Assembly: GCA_964020085.1 (NCBI GenBank)
Contig: OZ026607.1
Coordinates: 18,427,057-18,491,056 of the forward strand
Length of the DNA stretch: 64,000 nt
Direction: 5' to 3'
DNA from: Micromussa lordhowensis
Taxonomy: Eukaryota; Cnidaria; Anthozoa; Scleractinia; Lobophylliidae
In this document: in pieces, positions 1 through 11,111 of the stretch
How positions within the stretch are numbered: the stretch's first letter is position 1
Layout: each line of letters opens with the position of its first letter
Program-made: the position numbers and the translations under genes
Notes under the pieces: model-generated
The model's input: only the letters and a program-made list of their open reading frames with translations
What the model was told of the DNA's origin: nothing
Database searches by the model: none

Positions 1-300
1 TTATGAGAAATTATTTTTGTACTTTTACAAGTTACAGTGATAAAATGATTGACAAAATTTGTCTGTAGTGGTTTTATCGAGTCATTTTATCTTCATCGCC
101 TACGTATCTTTTACAATCATCAGCAAAGTAACAAGAACAATAAAACAACTTATAGAAATATAATCGGGCTTTACATCTCACTTTCCCAGTTTACTTTGAA
201 TCCTTAGTTTAAATCGTGTAATGTTCCAAGAATTCCAGTACTATTTCACACAATAACGAAGGCATTTTTGAACAGCCCAGAAAAATTGATATATCTTTCA

Positions 301-457
301 ATCGATAACAATCGATATTCCTAAAGACCGGAATTACGGATTGTCAACGATTTTTGTCAATCGATAGCAATCGATAAAAAACAGTTATTGTTATCGATTG
401 CTTATATCAGTCGATAGCAATCGGTGATTGATATACATTGATATCGATTAAATCGAT
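301..457. promoter_or_regulatory. Cluster of seven ATCGAT motifs
   Basis: Seven copies of ATCGAT lie at 301, 311, 360, 370, 393, 443 and 452 in an AT-rich stretch. It sits just outside the left arm of the inverted duplication and about 450 bp upstream of the short tensin-like gene. ATCGAT resembles the core recognised by Onecut and Cut homeodomain proteins, so an enhancer is possible. A simple AT-rich satellite is an equally good reading. The remainder of positions 1-560 shows nothing else recognisable. Confidence 0.4.
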
Positions 458-565
458 TATTAGGGCTATGTACAAATTTAAATTTTTAAACATTATAAAG
501 TGAAAAAAGTCACAAATAAAGTTAACTAAGAATGAAGAAAGCAGTCAAGTTGAACACATATGACA

Positions 566-901
566 CTTGCATTCACTGCTCGCATCAGTCAAAATCACCA
601 GCTTGTACCCTGAAGGAAGATCTTATCTGAAGGTAAGAATAATTCACAAAACAAACCGCCCACATGTTCTAATTAGCGGGTGGAGCCTGATTGAAACACT
701 TGACAACACTTTTCAAATCTTGCTCTTAAGACAATCATATATTGCGCCTCGTTCCAGAACATCTTCCTCAGTGTGTTTTGCAGTATTTGATTTTGTTCTG
801 AAAACCTGAATTTGTTTTCGCCCCGGAAGTGCGGAAGACGTTTTACACTTTATATTTTCCATTTCCCCATCTCTGATCCACATTGAGCATTGCGTCTGAA
901 T
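566..901 (+). promoter_or_regulatory. Upstream region of the left short tensin gene
   Basis: Homology to the right arm continues through this non-coding block up to about 570, so the duplication carried upstream sequence with the first exon. Conserved blocks include CTAATTAGCGG (about 669), TATTGCGCC (about 740), a TTATATTT about 53 bp before the ATG, and CATTGAGCATTGCGTCTGA directly before it. Conservation suggests a promoter plus 5' UTR. No transcription start can be fixed from sequence alone. Confidence 0.5.
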
Positions 902-3900
902 ATGAAGTCCTTTCTCTTCAACTGGTAAGTCGTAGAACTTTTAGATAATCGTGATTACAGTTTGCACCAATGTCACGACAGTTTAGCAATAATACTACAA
1001 ATCTTTTGACCTGAATAACTGCGATTACGAGTTCTGACCGCTCGTTTCCAGCCACTTAAATATTAAGAAGAGATGTCGGAGAATTTTTCCCTTTACTTTT
1101 AATTTCTGGGCTTCTTAATTGAGGAGGCTACGATAAATGAGAATTATACAATTGGTTTTGGCACTCTGTGATTCTAAACTGAAGTGCAAGCTTATACTAC
1201 GGATGGAAAACGTTTTAGCTTTCTTCTTCCTCAACTGATAAGGTTATTATTAATTTTAAATAAACGATACCAGTATAGATTTTTACATTATTATTTCTCC
1301 GTTTGACCTTACTTTTAGTTTGTATAGGTAATCGAATGATTTCGAGTGCAATTTGGAATATATAAGCAAAAGTACATTTTTCAAAGACTACAAAAAATTG
1401 AATGAGCTCGTAGGGCGAGTGCAATTTGTAGTCTTTGAAAAATTTACGAGTGCTTATTTATTCCAAACTGCACGAGAAAAATCATTTGATTTATACTTGT
1501 TAATTAATAATATACATGCAAAAATTGAGTGTTGCTCATTTTCACGCCTCGGTTGTTGTAAGACTTCTTTCCTTGTTTGGCCACTTGCCTTTGCCTTGTC
1601 GCAGTAGTCTGGTTTTTCTCTCAAGAACTTGCTTCGAGCTTTTAAACTCTCCGTCGCGAATGATCAAGCTCGAGTGTTTGTTCTCTTTATCTGCTAGGTA
1701 TCGGTTGATAGCAGTAACCATCACACGAAGGCTGTCAGGTTCTTAATCATCACCGTCTTTCTTACGAACTGTTGCGTAAAACTGCTCGAGGATTTTGTTC
1801 AGGGCCTCTGGTTCGTACTTTTCAATGCTTTCGTCATATCCCTTTTGAGGAGCCCAAGACTTCCAGACTGTTACCCAGTTATTTGTGCTTTGTAAGGTGT
1901 TTTTGTTCACAGCATTCTCCTTCAAACTCTGCAGTATTAAAATATTGTCACTTTCCCCGAGCTGCCAGCCATTTTGTTTTGTTGGGCTTTCGCGACTTCC
2001 CTGCCAATCGATTTGATTTCAACGTTTTGCACTCAATTTTTCAACTTTTCAGCTGCACTGTTTGGGATTAATTGACGCGCTTTCAGCCAATCAGCATGAT
2101 GAAATATTTGCATGTATATTATTATGTTTAAAATGCTATGAAAAATCTGACTCAGTGTTTCATCGAATTTTCAAACGCGCCTCAAGTTTTCCGTCAAAAT
2201 ACTTCGCTGTGTGTCGTGATTTGAATTTTCTTCTTGGCACTTGGATAAGTGTTGAAAAGTTGGCTCTGCCGGCTGATTACCATAAACTGCTAAATGCTGT
2301 TATTTTATGTGTTTTATCCTTTTATCAAGCCTTTTGCTCACTAAAAAGGGTAGAATTCGCTACCTGATGTTAGTCCTGACAATTTCTAATGTTCGCCTGT
2401 CTGATTTGCTTGACATTGTGTTTAAAGTGTTAGGGGAAATTAGATTTATCTATTACACATGCAATGTTGCCTGTTCACCTTCATAGTCTTGGAAGTGGCG
2501 CCTCAACTGCGACTCATACCACCTCCCTAGAGAGGATTAGTCCGATAGACACCCCGAGGGTGGAGGGCAGAGGGGAGCAGATCCAGGCTAAGACTTCAAC
2601 AGATGACGAGGAAGCTATTAAGGACATACTATCTGAGATGACTGCTATTAGGTAAACAGTTATTACAATGCCATCGAACTGACAAGTTGTTAGTCACTCT
2701 TACAAGACTTCTGTTGTTTATTTTTCACAGCGCCAGCATCCAACAGCCAACCCAATTGCAACTCAGTCGCTCCAGTACCCCACAGAGTTTCAAGAGCGGA
2801 AGAGTAGACAGTAATAACAGGAGTCGTGTGTTGTCTGATGGATCTGGTACCTTTGAAAATGCCACACAGAGGAAGAAATCTCATTCTTACTCGGATAAAG
2901 GATACGGGTCTATAACTAGCGTATCGTCTGGCTCGCCGGGCGACGGTAAGTGATATCTTCTACCCATGCAGGCTTACTTAGACTTGGGAAATCCACGCAT
3001 GTTTGTGGACATGCTGCTAACACTTCCCAGTTACTTAGCCTCCAGGCTCAATCTTTGTATTTGTTTAGTGTGTGTGTAATATATATTTAAAATTGTAAGT
3101 ACAAGATCTAGAGCGAATAAAGTCTGCAAGCACGACATCGCTTTCGAACACGCGTGTGCACTTTTTTGCCCGTCTTATTTTACCATGCATTTACATTATG
3201 AGGGCAAATGACTGGAGCCGCCCATGAATTAATATTTGACTTTCATTTTATTTTTCAGATATTTTTCTTCCGGACAGTCTAAAGATTCCAGAACTGAAAT
3301 TCGACCGGGACAGGTCTTCGTTTTGGTATAAACCCACCATTACAAGAAATGACGGTAGGTCTTCCTCTTCGCTTGCTTTCTTTTTGCGTTACTTGCTCAG
3401 AAACTGAGTGACTTGAATTTAAAAAACGTTTCTTATACTTCAACAGTCTATTCGTGCAGTCAAGACAGAGTATGTGATTCAGGAAGTCGTGATTTTCTTT
3501 TTTGCATGTAGCTATCGATATTCTAAAAGACTCGGAACCAGGCTCTTTTATCATCCGGAAGAGTCAGTTCTTCCCAGGGGCTTTTGGTTTAGCTGTCAAG
3601 GTAGCAGTGCCTCCTGCGCATGTGCAAGGCGATCTAAGTAAGTTGAACACTTCTTCAAACCACTTCCTCTCCGACTATATGCTTTTTTTTCACCGCCCTG
3701 TGAGTGTTCCTCTTAATTGTGTGCCTCACTGGCTCCTCTCTTGTGGACCTCTATTGGTCACTTAATACATTACTTCCTCTTGGCTCCTTATTCATGTAGC
3801 TCAATTAGCCCCACAATTTTGTACCTCTACTGGGTCTCTTAGTAGATTACTTCCTCTTGGCTCCTTATTCATGTAACTCAATTAGCCCCACAATTTTGTC

Positions 3901-6900
3901 CCTCTACTGATTCTCTTAGTAGATTACTTCCTCTTGGCTCCTTATTCGTGTAGCTTAATTAACCCCTCAATTTTTTTACTTTTACTGGGTCTCTTAGCCG
4001 GTTACTTCCTCTTGGCTCCTTATTCATGTAGCTCAATTAGCTCTTTTAATTTGTACCTCTACTGGTTCTCTTAGTAGATTACTTCCTCTTGGCGCCTTAT
4101 TCGTGTAGCTCAATTAACCCCTCAATTTTATTCAGGGTGTCTTGGTTGGTTACTTTCTGTTTCCATGGTGATACAGGAAAAGTGCAAAGTAACCAACATG
4201 GTTAACCTCCGCGTCTTGTTTTCTTATGCAGCTAAAGTTGATCTGGATAATGAACTTGTGCGGCATTTCCTGATCGAGACGACTAAGAAGGGCGTCCGAC
4301 TGAAAGGATACAACGATGAACCCGTGTTCGGTAAGTTCTGGTTGAACACAGCTCACTTGTTTGATGAAATTTTTACCGCAAACTGTTCGCTTTTAACACA
4401 CACGCCGCTCTTCGAGCGAGCTTACGAAGGACGAAGTATCTTGCGGGTGACGGAACCGGAAAGTAATGTTGGAATGGACTTCTAGAATACTCACGGAAAG
4501 TTAGACCAAGTGGTGTAAAGTCGCTTTTTAGAGGCACCTTATGCTAAATTAAATATTGTTTGTTCTTGTGTGATGTACTTTCAACTGGGATTTCACGGTA
4601 TTCGAACGGTTGAAAACCTGTTATAAGATCAAAATTCTTAGCCGCGAGCGTTTATAACTTTCCTTGATGTTGATATAATTCTCTTTGTTTGTTTGTTTGT
4701 TTAGGGAGTTTGGCAGCTTTCGTTTATCAACATTCTATCACGCCTTTGGCATTACCAATCAGACTGACCATGCCTTCTCACGGTAAGTTGATTTAAGTGA
4801 TCAAATATCAAATTCTCATAAGCCACGCGCTCGACCTTGTTTTAATTTTATGAAGAGGAATTTAGCTGTTGATCAAATAATCTTCGGGCTAGTTTCAATC
4901 TTGCTTAACATGAATAATCTATGCAGTGGATCTATGCAGTGTTGCATTTAAAGATAGCCTGTTCCAGGCTCTCGGTAGTTGGGGAAGAGCGAAAAACGAG
5001 CAAGAAAAAACGAGGGAGGACTAAGGCGAGGAACGGCGGGAGAGCCTGTAAGACTTTCTTTAACAACCCTCTTCTGGTATAGCAGAAGCTGCTATACCCT
5101 CTGATTGGTCAATTTTGAGTCCAGAAACCTGGCTATCAAGCTCTTGGAGAATGGAATTGCAAGATGGTAAACTTGGATTGACAAGATATGAGGTAACCGC
5201 CCGAGTGTTGACAGTACTGTCAAAATTGACCAATCAGAGGGTATAGCAGCTCCTGCTATACTAGAAGAGGGTCGTTAAAGAAAGTCTTACAGGCTCTCCC
5301 GCAGCTCCTCGCCTTAGTCCTCCCTCGTTTTTTTCTCGCTCGTTTCCGCTCGTCCCCAACTACCGAGAGCCTGGAACAGGCTAATTTAAAGATTGCTGTC
5401 TAAGTTACAAGATCTTCTAAAATAGCTTAACCTATGATGCATGAGACGCTGTCGGAATACTCTCCTTTTAACCTTCTCTCTCTCTCCCCTAGCCACCCAC
5501 CGTGTTTCTTCCGTCCTCCCTTTCCTACTTAGACCCAGTCCACAGCCGTAGTAGTTTCGGTAAGCCCGTGTTCCAGAGGATCGCGGGCGCACTGAAACAC
5601 CCACGGCTGGAGATTGAGCCTATTTCTTACTCTTCATTTAGCTTTTTAAGGTTTTGTTTAGTGTCATGTTAATAATTTAGGCGCTATTTCATGACAGTCT
5701 TCTGTATTTTCCTTACATGCCTGCAAATCTCGACCTGGGAATTTTTCTTTTCCTTTTTTTCAGACCTCCTATCAGAGGACAAAGAGCAGTCTACTGATGA
5801 AGAAGAGGGCGCAGGTACTACCAACTATTGTTTTTTTTTTCAAAGGCAATGGAATCGTTTTCACATCCGTTTGTCTCAGGGAACATCCTGAGGAATCGGT
5901 TCTGCAAGTACTGCATTATATATCGTTGCCGGGAACGCTCCGATTTCTTACCGAACATTTCCAAAGAAGTCGCCGAAAAGTGCGAAGATATTCCGATAAG
6001 CTACGACGATTTCCGAGTACTTTCGAAGATGACCAAAGTTCCAAGATTGTTAATGCTAAACTCAGAATAACGATTGTATGTTTGAAATATAACTTATTGG
6101 GGATTTGTTTTGTCTTGCAGTTGGTTCACTAATATATCTCGGCTACTGTGAGGTTAAAATGCTCACTGGACCAAGCGCTATACTGCGAACTGTGGAACAA
6201 CTATCAACTGAAAAGGCTGCCAAGAAATTTACTACTATCAGCTTGAAGGTCACGCCACAAGGAATAACTGTCACCGATAACGAACGAAAGTAAGACTCGC
6301 TAGAATATATCACTAGCTATTGCGTGACATGAAGACTGTTTCGTTTACCCTCTGAAATGACAAAAGTTAATTTCGTTCCGTGTATTTTCCTTTGCAGAGT
6401 TTTCCTCAGACAACATTTCCACATGAAGTCGATTCTCTATTGTGGAGTAGATCCCACTGACAAAAGGTATGACCAAGACCAGAGAATTGTATTCATTATC
6501 CGATTCGACACACAAACGTTTATCAATGTGTCACGCAGACTAAATCAATCCATCATGCAAAAAACACCAAACCAGTCTGTAACGCAATATAACAAAAGTA
6601 ACAAATAGGGTGACAAACACAGCCTGGTTTCCAGGGTCTTTTCCTTGGCTTGGGGGAGGGGCTCGATTAAGGCCCTGGGATAGGCCGGTCACATGATCTT
6701 AGAACACCCAAATATCTTGGGTGTACTAAATTATCATAAATTAAACGAAACTTTCAAGACAGCGGTCCCTTCGAGTGAATCAGATTTTTTGTCAGTTCTT
6801 CGTCAAGTCGGATTTTCTTCAAATAACGGTAATTTTCCATCTTTAAATCCTAACGTGTTTTGAATATATGCCGAAAGGTCAGGATGTTAATTTGGTCTAC

Positions 6901-7680
6901 TTAATGGATTTGGCAAGTCAATGCTCCTCAACGCCCGGCCCCCAAGCCAGGGAAAAGGCCCGCACCGAAAACAGGAGTGACTGGTCTCTCTAGGGTTATT
7001 GAGACGAGTGTGATTCGCCTTAGTTTCTATAGTATCGATGGATTTTGCTAAGAATACTAATAAAGACAACTTACAAGGTAGTCTAGATATAGGTGAAGTA
7101 TTTAGGACAATTGTAGGCGATCTGAGTTAATACCTCTGATGTCTGTGTGTTTTATTTCAGATGGGATTTGAAGACGCCTACATACAGTGGCAAGTCAAAG
7201 TAAGTCACGCGTGTAAAACATTAAAAATAATAAAGGACCCGGGAAAAGGAATGTATACCGAGACAGGGTTGGGGACAAAACGGGACATGGTAGCTAAGGC
7301 TAGCCAGGTAGTGGGGTTATCTTCAGGGGAGGGGTGAGTTATAGTGGAACTTTGTCCCCGAGGGGGAAGGGGAGAGGTTGAGTACGAAGGACTATCCACC
7401 TGAGTCTAAAAAAGACTATGGTGATTTGGAGGGATCCGTTTGCGTAGCAGAGTTCACAGGGGGTGGGGGTAAACCGGAGTACGGTGTATTCTGGATTTTG
7501 CGCGTTTCTGTGTTGTATTTGATAATTCTGTTGTTGTTGTTCGTCAGGTCATTTGGTCTTGTGCTACGGCAAACTGGAGGAGTACACAATGAGTGCCACT
7601 TATTCGGAGAAATCTCTAAAGACTGGCCATCAAGCATCCTAGTCAACACAATCAACAGATACATGACTTCATCCACGTAA
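902..7680 (+). CDS. Stand-alone SH2-PTB tensin (cten-like), 12 exons
   Basis: Exons: 902-924, 2487-2651, 2731-2945, 3259-3354, 3512-3637, 4232-4330, 4705-4782, 5764-5814, 6121-6289, 6398-6466, 7161-7199, 7548-7680. They total 1,263 nt, giving 420 residues and a TAA stop, with every splice phase matching and GT/AG throughout. The product has a short low-complexity linker (about residues 8-140), an SH2 domain (about 155-270) and a C-terminal PTB domain (about 285-415). It lacks the phosphatase and C2 domains of full tensin. SH2-PTB tensins bind phosphotyrosine proteins and NPxY-type integrin tails at focal adhesions, so a cten-like adaptor or competitor of the full-length protein is the likely role (inference). 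It is the diverged inverted copy of the 3' half of the minus-strand tensin gene and faces it tail-to-tail. The frame is intact, so I call it a gene rather than a pseudogene. Transcription is unproven. Confidence 0.85.
1335..1486. repeat. Hairpin (MITE-like) in left intron 1
   Basis: Two arms of about 60 bp (1335-1393 and 1425-1486) are imperfect reverse complements, sharing TTTGTAGTCTTTGAAAAA and flanking blocks around a 30-bp loop. It is not present at the equivalent place in the right arm, so it inserted after duplication or was lost from the other arm. Confidence 0.7.
1542..1972 (-). pseudogene. Crypton-like tyrosine recombinase N-terminal fragment
   Basis: Reading from an ATG at 1972, a start (MAGSSGK) is followed by a frameshift near 1935, then a frame containing STNNWVTVWKSWAPQKGY and EALNKILEQFYATVRKK, an in-frame TAA at 1742, and continuation DSLRVMVTAINRYLADKEN. 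From memory of the family this resembles the SAM-like/core-binding region of KIAA1958-type proteins, which descend from Crypton tyrosine-recombinase transposons. The catalytic domain is absent. It lies in left intron 1 and has no counterpart in the right arm, so it looks like a dead insertion younger than the duplication. Confidence 0.6.
3259..4782 (+). CDS. SH2-domain exons of the left tensin copy
   Basis: Four exons (3259-3354, 3512-3637, 4232-4330, 4705-4782) encode the SH2 domain. Visible landmarks are FWYKP at the start, FIIRKS for the phosphotyrosine-binding strand (FLVRES-type, Arg kept), the His in ELVRHFLIE, the tensin-typical [14 protein letters not shown], and a C-terminal [17 protein letters not shown]. 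The residue after the binding Arg is Lys here, whereas the parental copy has Asp (FIIRDS) and most SH2 domains have Glu or Asp. Compared with the parent this copy is also four residues shorter after PPAHV. Both are in-frame changes. Confidence 0.85.
3765..4140. repeat. 77-bp minisatellite in SH2 intron (left arm)
   Basis: About five copies of a 77-bp unit start near 3771, 3848, 3925, 4003 and 4081, each containing ACTTCCTCTTGGCTCCTTAT and TAGCTCAATTA. The equivalent right-arm intron (about 18,530-18,800) carries diverged copies in the reverse orientation, so the array predates the inverted duplication. Confidence 0.8.
4955..5383. mobile_element. MITE with long TIRs and 9-bp TSD
   Basis: A 429-bp element begins TAGCCTGTTCCAGG and ends CCTGGAACAGGCTA, with inverted arms of roughly 170 bp that include TAGCAG and GACCAATCAGAGGGTATAGC blocks. 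It is flanked on both sides by ATTTAAAGA, a 9-bp target-site duplication. Long TIRs with a 9-bp duplication fit Mutator-like (MULE) elements. It lies in the intron between the last SH2 exon and the linker exon of the left gene. The right-arm intron at the same place is only about 150 bp and lacks it. Confidence 0.85.
5764..7680 (+). CDS. PTB-domain exons of the left tensin copy
   Basis: Exons 5764-5814 (acidic linker), 6121-6289, 6398-6466, 7161-7199 and 7548-7680 encode the tensin-type PTB fold. Recognisable stretches are [52 protein letters not shown] and [17 protein letters not shown], ending TSST then TAA. These align well with the C-terminal PTB domain of animal tensins, which binds NPxY motifs in beta-integrin tails. 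The linker exon is 18 nt shorter than its right-arm partner (17700-17768). Confidence 0.85.
6621..6974. repeat. Inverted-repeat insertion in PTB intron (left arm)
   Basis: Arms near 6621-6665 and 6928-6974 are imperfect reverse complements around TTGGCTTGGGGG / CCCCCAAGCCAGG. The corresponding right-arm intron reads through without it (sequence around 16,900-16,925), so this is a left-arm-specific insertion of about 330-350 bp. No clear target duplication was seen. Confidence 0.65.
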
Positions 7681-8369
7681 CGTAACGTACGTAACGTAAC
7701 GTAACGCATCGTAACGGAATGGAGTTACCCAAGCAAGTTACATTAAAAGAGTTGTAGATTTGGTAACGACATCTTTGGCGTAAATGTCACGTAATCAGCT
7801 CATGTAGTAGTAGTCACGTGTCACGGGGATTATTATCGTAGAACACGAAGGCAGTAGTGATAACATTACACAGGATAATCAAGTAAAAAGCAGCGAGATT
7901 CCCCACGAAATGTCCACCAGCAACAAGTTTCGCGAGTCAGGAAGATATTTCAACTTTCTCGAATTTGAAAAATTGTTGAAATGCAAAGGTCGCTGGAGTT
8001 ATCCAACGACCAGATTCGGATCATCAACGGAGCTCTTCGGAACTCTTCGGGAACACTTCGTTCTATCCGGACAATCTTCTTTCTTTCGTTGAATTGAATG
8101 TTTTAGTCAATAGTGATCAAACATTAAGACGTATCTTATCTACACTTCACTACGAATGAACACACAGCTGATAGGTAAATAAGTTTATTTGGGGAGGGCC
8201 TGACAAGAACGAACCCAAACGACGTTACAGCAACTATACAGCAACTATACATAAATAAGAATCTACATAACTCATTCGATAACTGTTCGTCAGACAGGTA
8301 TAAACTCCTATTGCCAACCACTTACAAGTGCAATCCGTTCTTGTGGATTCTTGTAAAAAGTCTGACTGG

Positions 8370-8745
8370 CATTATGCATGGCTAGATCGAGTGTCCAATA
8401 CTTTGGACCAAAATCTACCGTCTGACAAATATAACGCGTTTAAACTTATAGAGCAAAGAACTTTGCGTACAATTAAAAGATCTTCTTGTGATCCCTCATT
8501 TTAATTTGAAGACATACGGTGCAAGATCTTTTTTCGTAGCAGCCCCCACACTCTGAAACACTTTGCTGTCTGACATTATGAACAGCTCCTCAATGTCCGT
8601 TTAAAAAAAAAAAAACTTAAAACGTCCTTTTTAAAAAAAACATTTTTATAATTTTACTATTTTGTTGCCCTTGTTAAGCGCTTTTGAACTTTAAGGATAC
8701 TAGCGCTATATGAATATTTCATCATTATCATTAACTAGCAGATAG
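8370..8745 (+). mobile_element. LINE 3' end (CR1/L2-like), degenerate
   Basis: A frame beginning near 8518 reads YGARSFFVAAPTL, stop where Trp is expected, NTLLSDIMNSSSMSV, then a broken KKKLKTSF. This is the usual C-terminal end of CR1/L2/Rex-type non-LTR reverse transcriptases. It is followed by an A-rich stretch and the tail AGCGCTATATGAATATTTC with ATTATCATTA, typical of such LINE ends. It is dead, with at least two disabling changes. Confidence 0.65.
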
Positions 8746-9252
8746 GATCAGGGGTGTCCACAACTTTGGGCCGAAATCCCCGTGTAGAAGCATGTCATGT
8801 CCTTTATTTTGGCCCAAAAACGTCATAGACAAGCACATTATGCCAGTTAGGTTTCCACTACTTTGGACAAAAAAAAAAAAAAAAAATACAAACTAGATCG
8901 TATCATTTGAGCAAGTTAATGACGTAGGTGAGCAACCGCCTACAATAGAAGTGCGATTAGAACTGTGGAGGCCAGAAAAATCAGTTCATATTGTATGTTG
9001 TTTTGTAAATAATTTATAATAATCGCCAAGGTAGTTTTAATATGGCGATTGTGTGTGTACTTTATATCTAGTTTTGAACAGAGGAAATACCTACAATACA
9101 ACCGTTACTTGCACTACTACTGCTATTTATAAAACTATCTTAACTTACACTACAAATACTATTCACAACACCGTACTTTATATTGTTCCCTATACTTAGC
9201 AATCATTACAAATAAAATCAACAGAAAAAAAATGCTATATGCTAATGAGTGT

Positions 9253-9648
9253 CTAAAAGCTCACGGATGCTCGAATGCTTGGTGACTCCGTAGATAATTT
9301 GCTCTTTAACAATACTTTGAACGCAGTTATGCTGTAAGATTCATTTTCTTCGGCTGCAGTATAGATGTAGTAACGGGCTACTATCAGGCCCAGGTTGACA
9401 GCGCGAAAAAAAGATCGCTTCTCTGGGTGATGTGCGTATATTTTAGCATTGTTCGTCAGAGCAACCTTCGGCAAGAGTTCCACCAAGAGGCAGAAAGAAT
9501 GGAGGCAGAAAGAATGGACGTGTCGACATTCTACGAACAGATGCTCTAAGGTCTGTCTTTCACCACACAATTGACATTTATCGTTTTCGATAATTTTAGC
9601 TCTAAAAAGTTTGTAGGAACATGGTGTTATTATATGGCTCTGTCTCAC
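9253..9648 (-). pseudogene. LINE reverse-transcriptase C-terminus (zf-RVT) fragment
   Basis: A 131-residue frame contains CQLCGERQTLEHLFVECRHV, the Cys/His cluster found at the C-terminus of many non-LTR reverse transcriptases. A short direct duplication (HSFC repeated) interrupts the region where a Trp normally follows. It has no polymerase domain and lies in the spacer between the two arms of the duplication. Confidence 0.75.
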
Positions 9649-9969
9649 AAGGACTGGGAACTACTAAATTCCCGAATTTGATTGGCTGAAATCGATATTG
9701 AAAGCGGTCTAGATTTTCCCATCTAGACCGGTAGTGTTTTGGAGCTGAAATTTGTGAACTAAAATGCAAAATCATTGACTATTTTCATGTAACAATATTT
9801 ATTTATGGCAGTGTCAAAAAGCCTGTTGAGAAAAAAAAGTCAAGAGGACGAGTAAACATTGGCAGAACTAAATTCAGCTCATCGCCATTCGCAAGCAAAA
9901 AGTCAGTTAATACAGACCAGTTAGATTAAACAAATTAAATTGTTCTTGTTTGCGCCATATAATAAACAT

Positions 9970-10081
9970 CTTATTAACCGAGCTTAGTCGGTCTATATGG
10001 AAGAATCTTGACCTCGGTCGTGTGTACTCACGACCTCGGTCAAGATTCTTCCATACAGACCGACTAAGCTCGGTTAATAAG
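9970..10081. repeat. 112-bp near-perfect hairpin in palindrome spacer
   Basis: Arms 9970-10022 and 10029-10081 are almost exact reverse complements, starting CTTATTAACCGAGCTTAGTC, with a loop of a few bases. It is in the 2.4 kb spacer near the centre of the large inverted duplication. It could be a MITE. As transcribed RNA it would form a stable stem. Confidence 0.9.
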
Positions 10082-10464
10082 AGCTAAATAATGTCCCAGG
10101 ACAAAGATCCAAGCATATTTTCGCGCCAAATTGATACTATTCTCTATTTTGTATAACTTACTGACCGACTATCAGGCAGGCGCGCCATTTAATTGGCTAC
10201 CCTGGCTCTTGGTTATGGGCGAGCGAAAAGCGCGTCAGCGAGGGGAAAAGATACAATTTTTGGGTTTAGTCGGTGTAAAAACTTGTGAAGTTTTTCTTTG
10301 TTTTGTAGCTATTGTTAGGGTTAGGGTCTATTATGTTGCCTTCTTTGTTTTACGTCACTGGTGAGTGTCACAGGTTCTTACACCGAGGATGAGCCCAATT
10401 TTTTCTTTCGCCGTTCTCCAATCAACCGAGCTAGCTGACAGAACCTTGAACTAGCTTATCAATC

Positions 10465-11082
10465 TTTTAACCCTTTCAGTACCAAGCTATCACCAAAAAA
10501 GTGTCGTTTCTAACCGTAAAATGAGTTTTTGGGCTTCCGTGAGACAGAGTGTTGTTGCCGTGTTGTTGAAAACGCTATTTGTTTTACCAAACGGATAGAT
10601 TTTCCCATGAGTAGGAACAAAAATGTAGAATAGCTTAATTTGGCGCATGCGCACAAACCAATTTTTTTTGTTTTGCCATTGACCTTTTTGAACGATTTTA
10701 TTGCCCTTTTCCTTTCCTTTTTCTCTTCCCTTTTACTCTCGCCACCTTTTGGGTCTCACTATTCTTTCTGGCTGCCGTGAAAACTTGGGTGTTAATTTTG
10801 GGGAAAGCTTGGAAATGGGACCTTGATCAATTATAGGTATAATGGAGCCATTTTTACCACCACTTTTGCACCAAAACTGATAACGTTGTTTTTCAATTTG
10901 CTACGTCAGAATGGCGTCGATATCCAAAACCGACCTTTGTGCGGATAGAGCTATCCTAGCTCTACCATCTGCTTATCAAGAATATCTCGTGGCATTTAAA
11001 TTGACGACGTCACAAGTGGTACAAAGAGCACGGAAATTTAGTGGCCATGTATGGCTCCTTGGGCGTCAAAGGGTTAAAAGTG
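10465..11082. repeat. Putative MITE with TTTTAACCCTTT termini
   Basis: The block is bounded by TTTTAACCCTTTCAGTAC and GTCAAAGGGTTAAAA, short inverted termini of the same style as the element at 59,533-60,107. No coding sequence is convincing inside it. Confidence 0.5.
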
Positions 11083-11111
11083 CTTTTTTGTGAAGTTTCT
11101 TTAATATTTTT

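Larger units (their letters stand above)
580..9080 (+). repeat. Left arm of large inverted duplication
   Basis: This 8.5 kb block matches the reverse complement of about 11,520-21,755. Matching landmarks, outside to inside, are the upstream region and first exon (566-924), all 11 further coding exons, most introns, the 3' flank (7,681-8,140), and a stretch at 8,990-9,080 containing AATCGCCAAGGTAG. Each arm also has private insertions. In one 169-nt PTB exon I count about 19 differences by hand, so the arms are roughly 89% identical there and the duplication is not recent. Confidence 0.9.
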
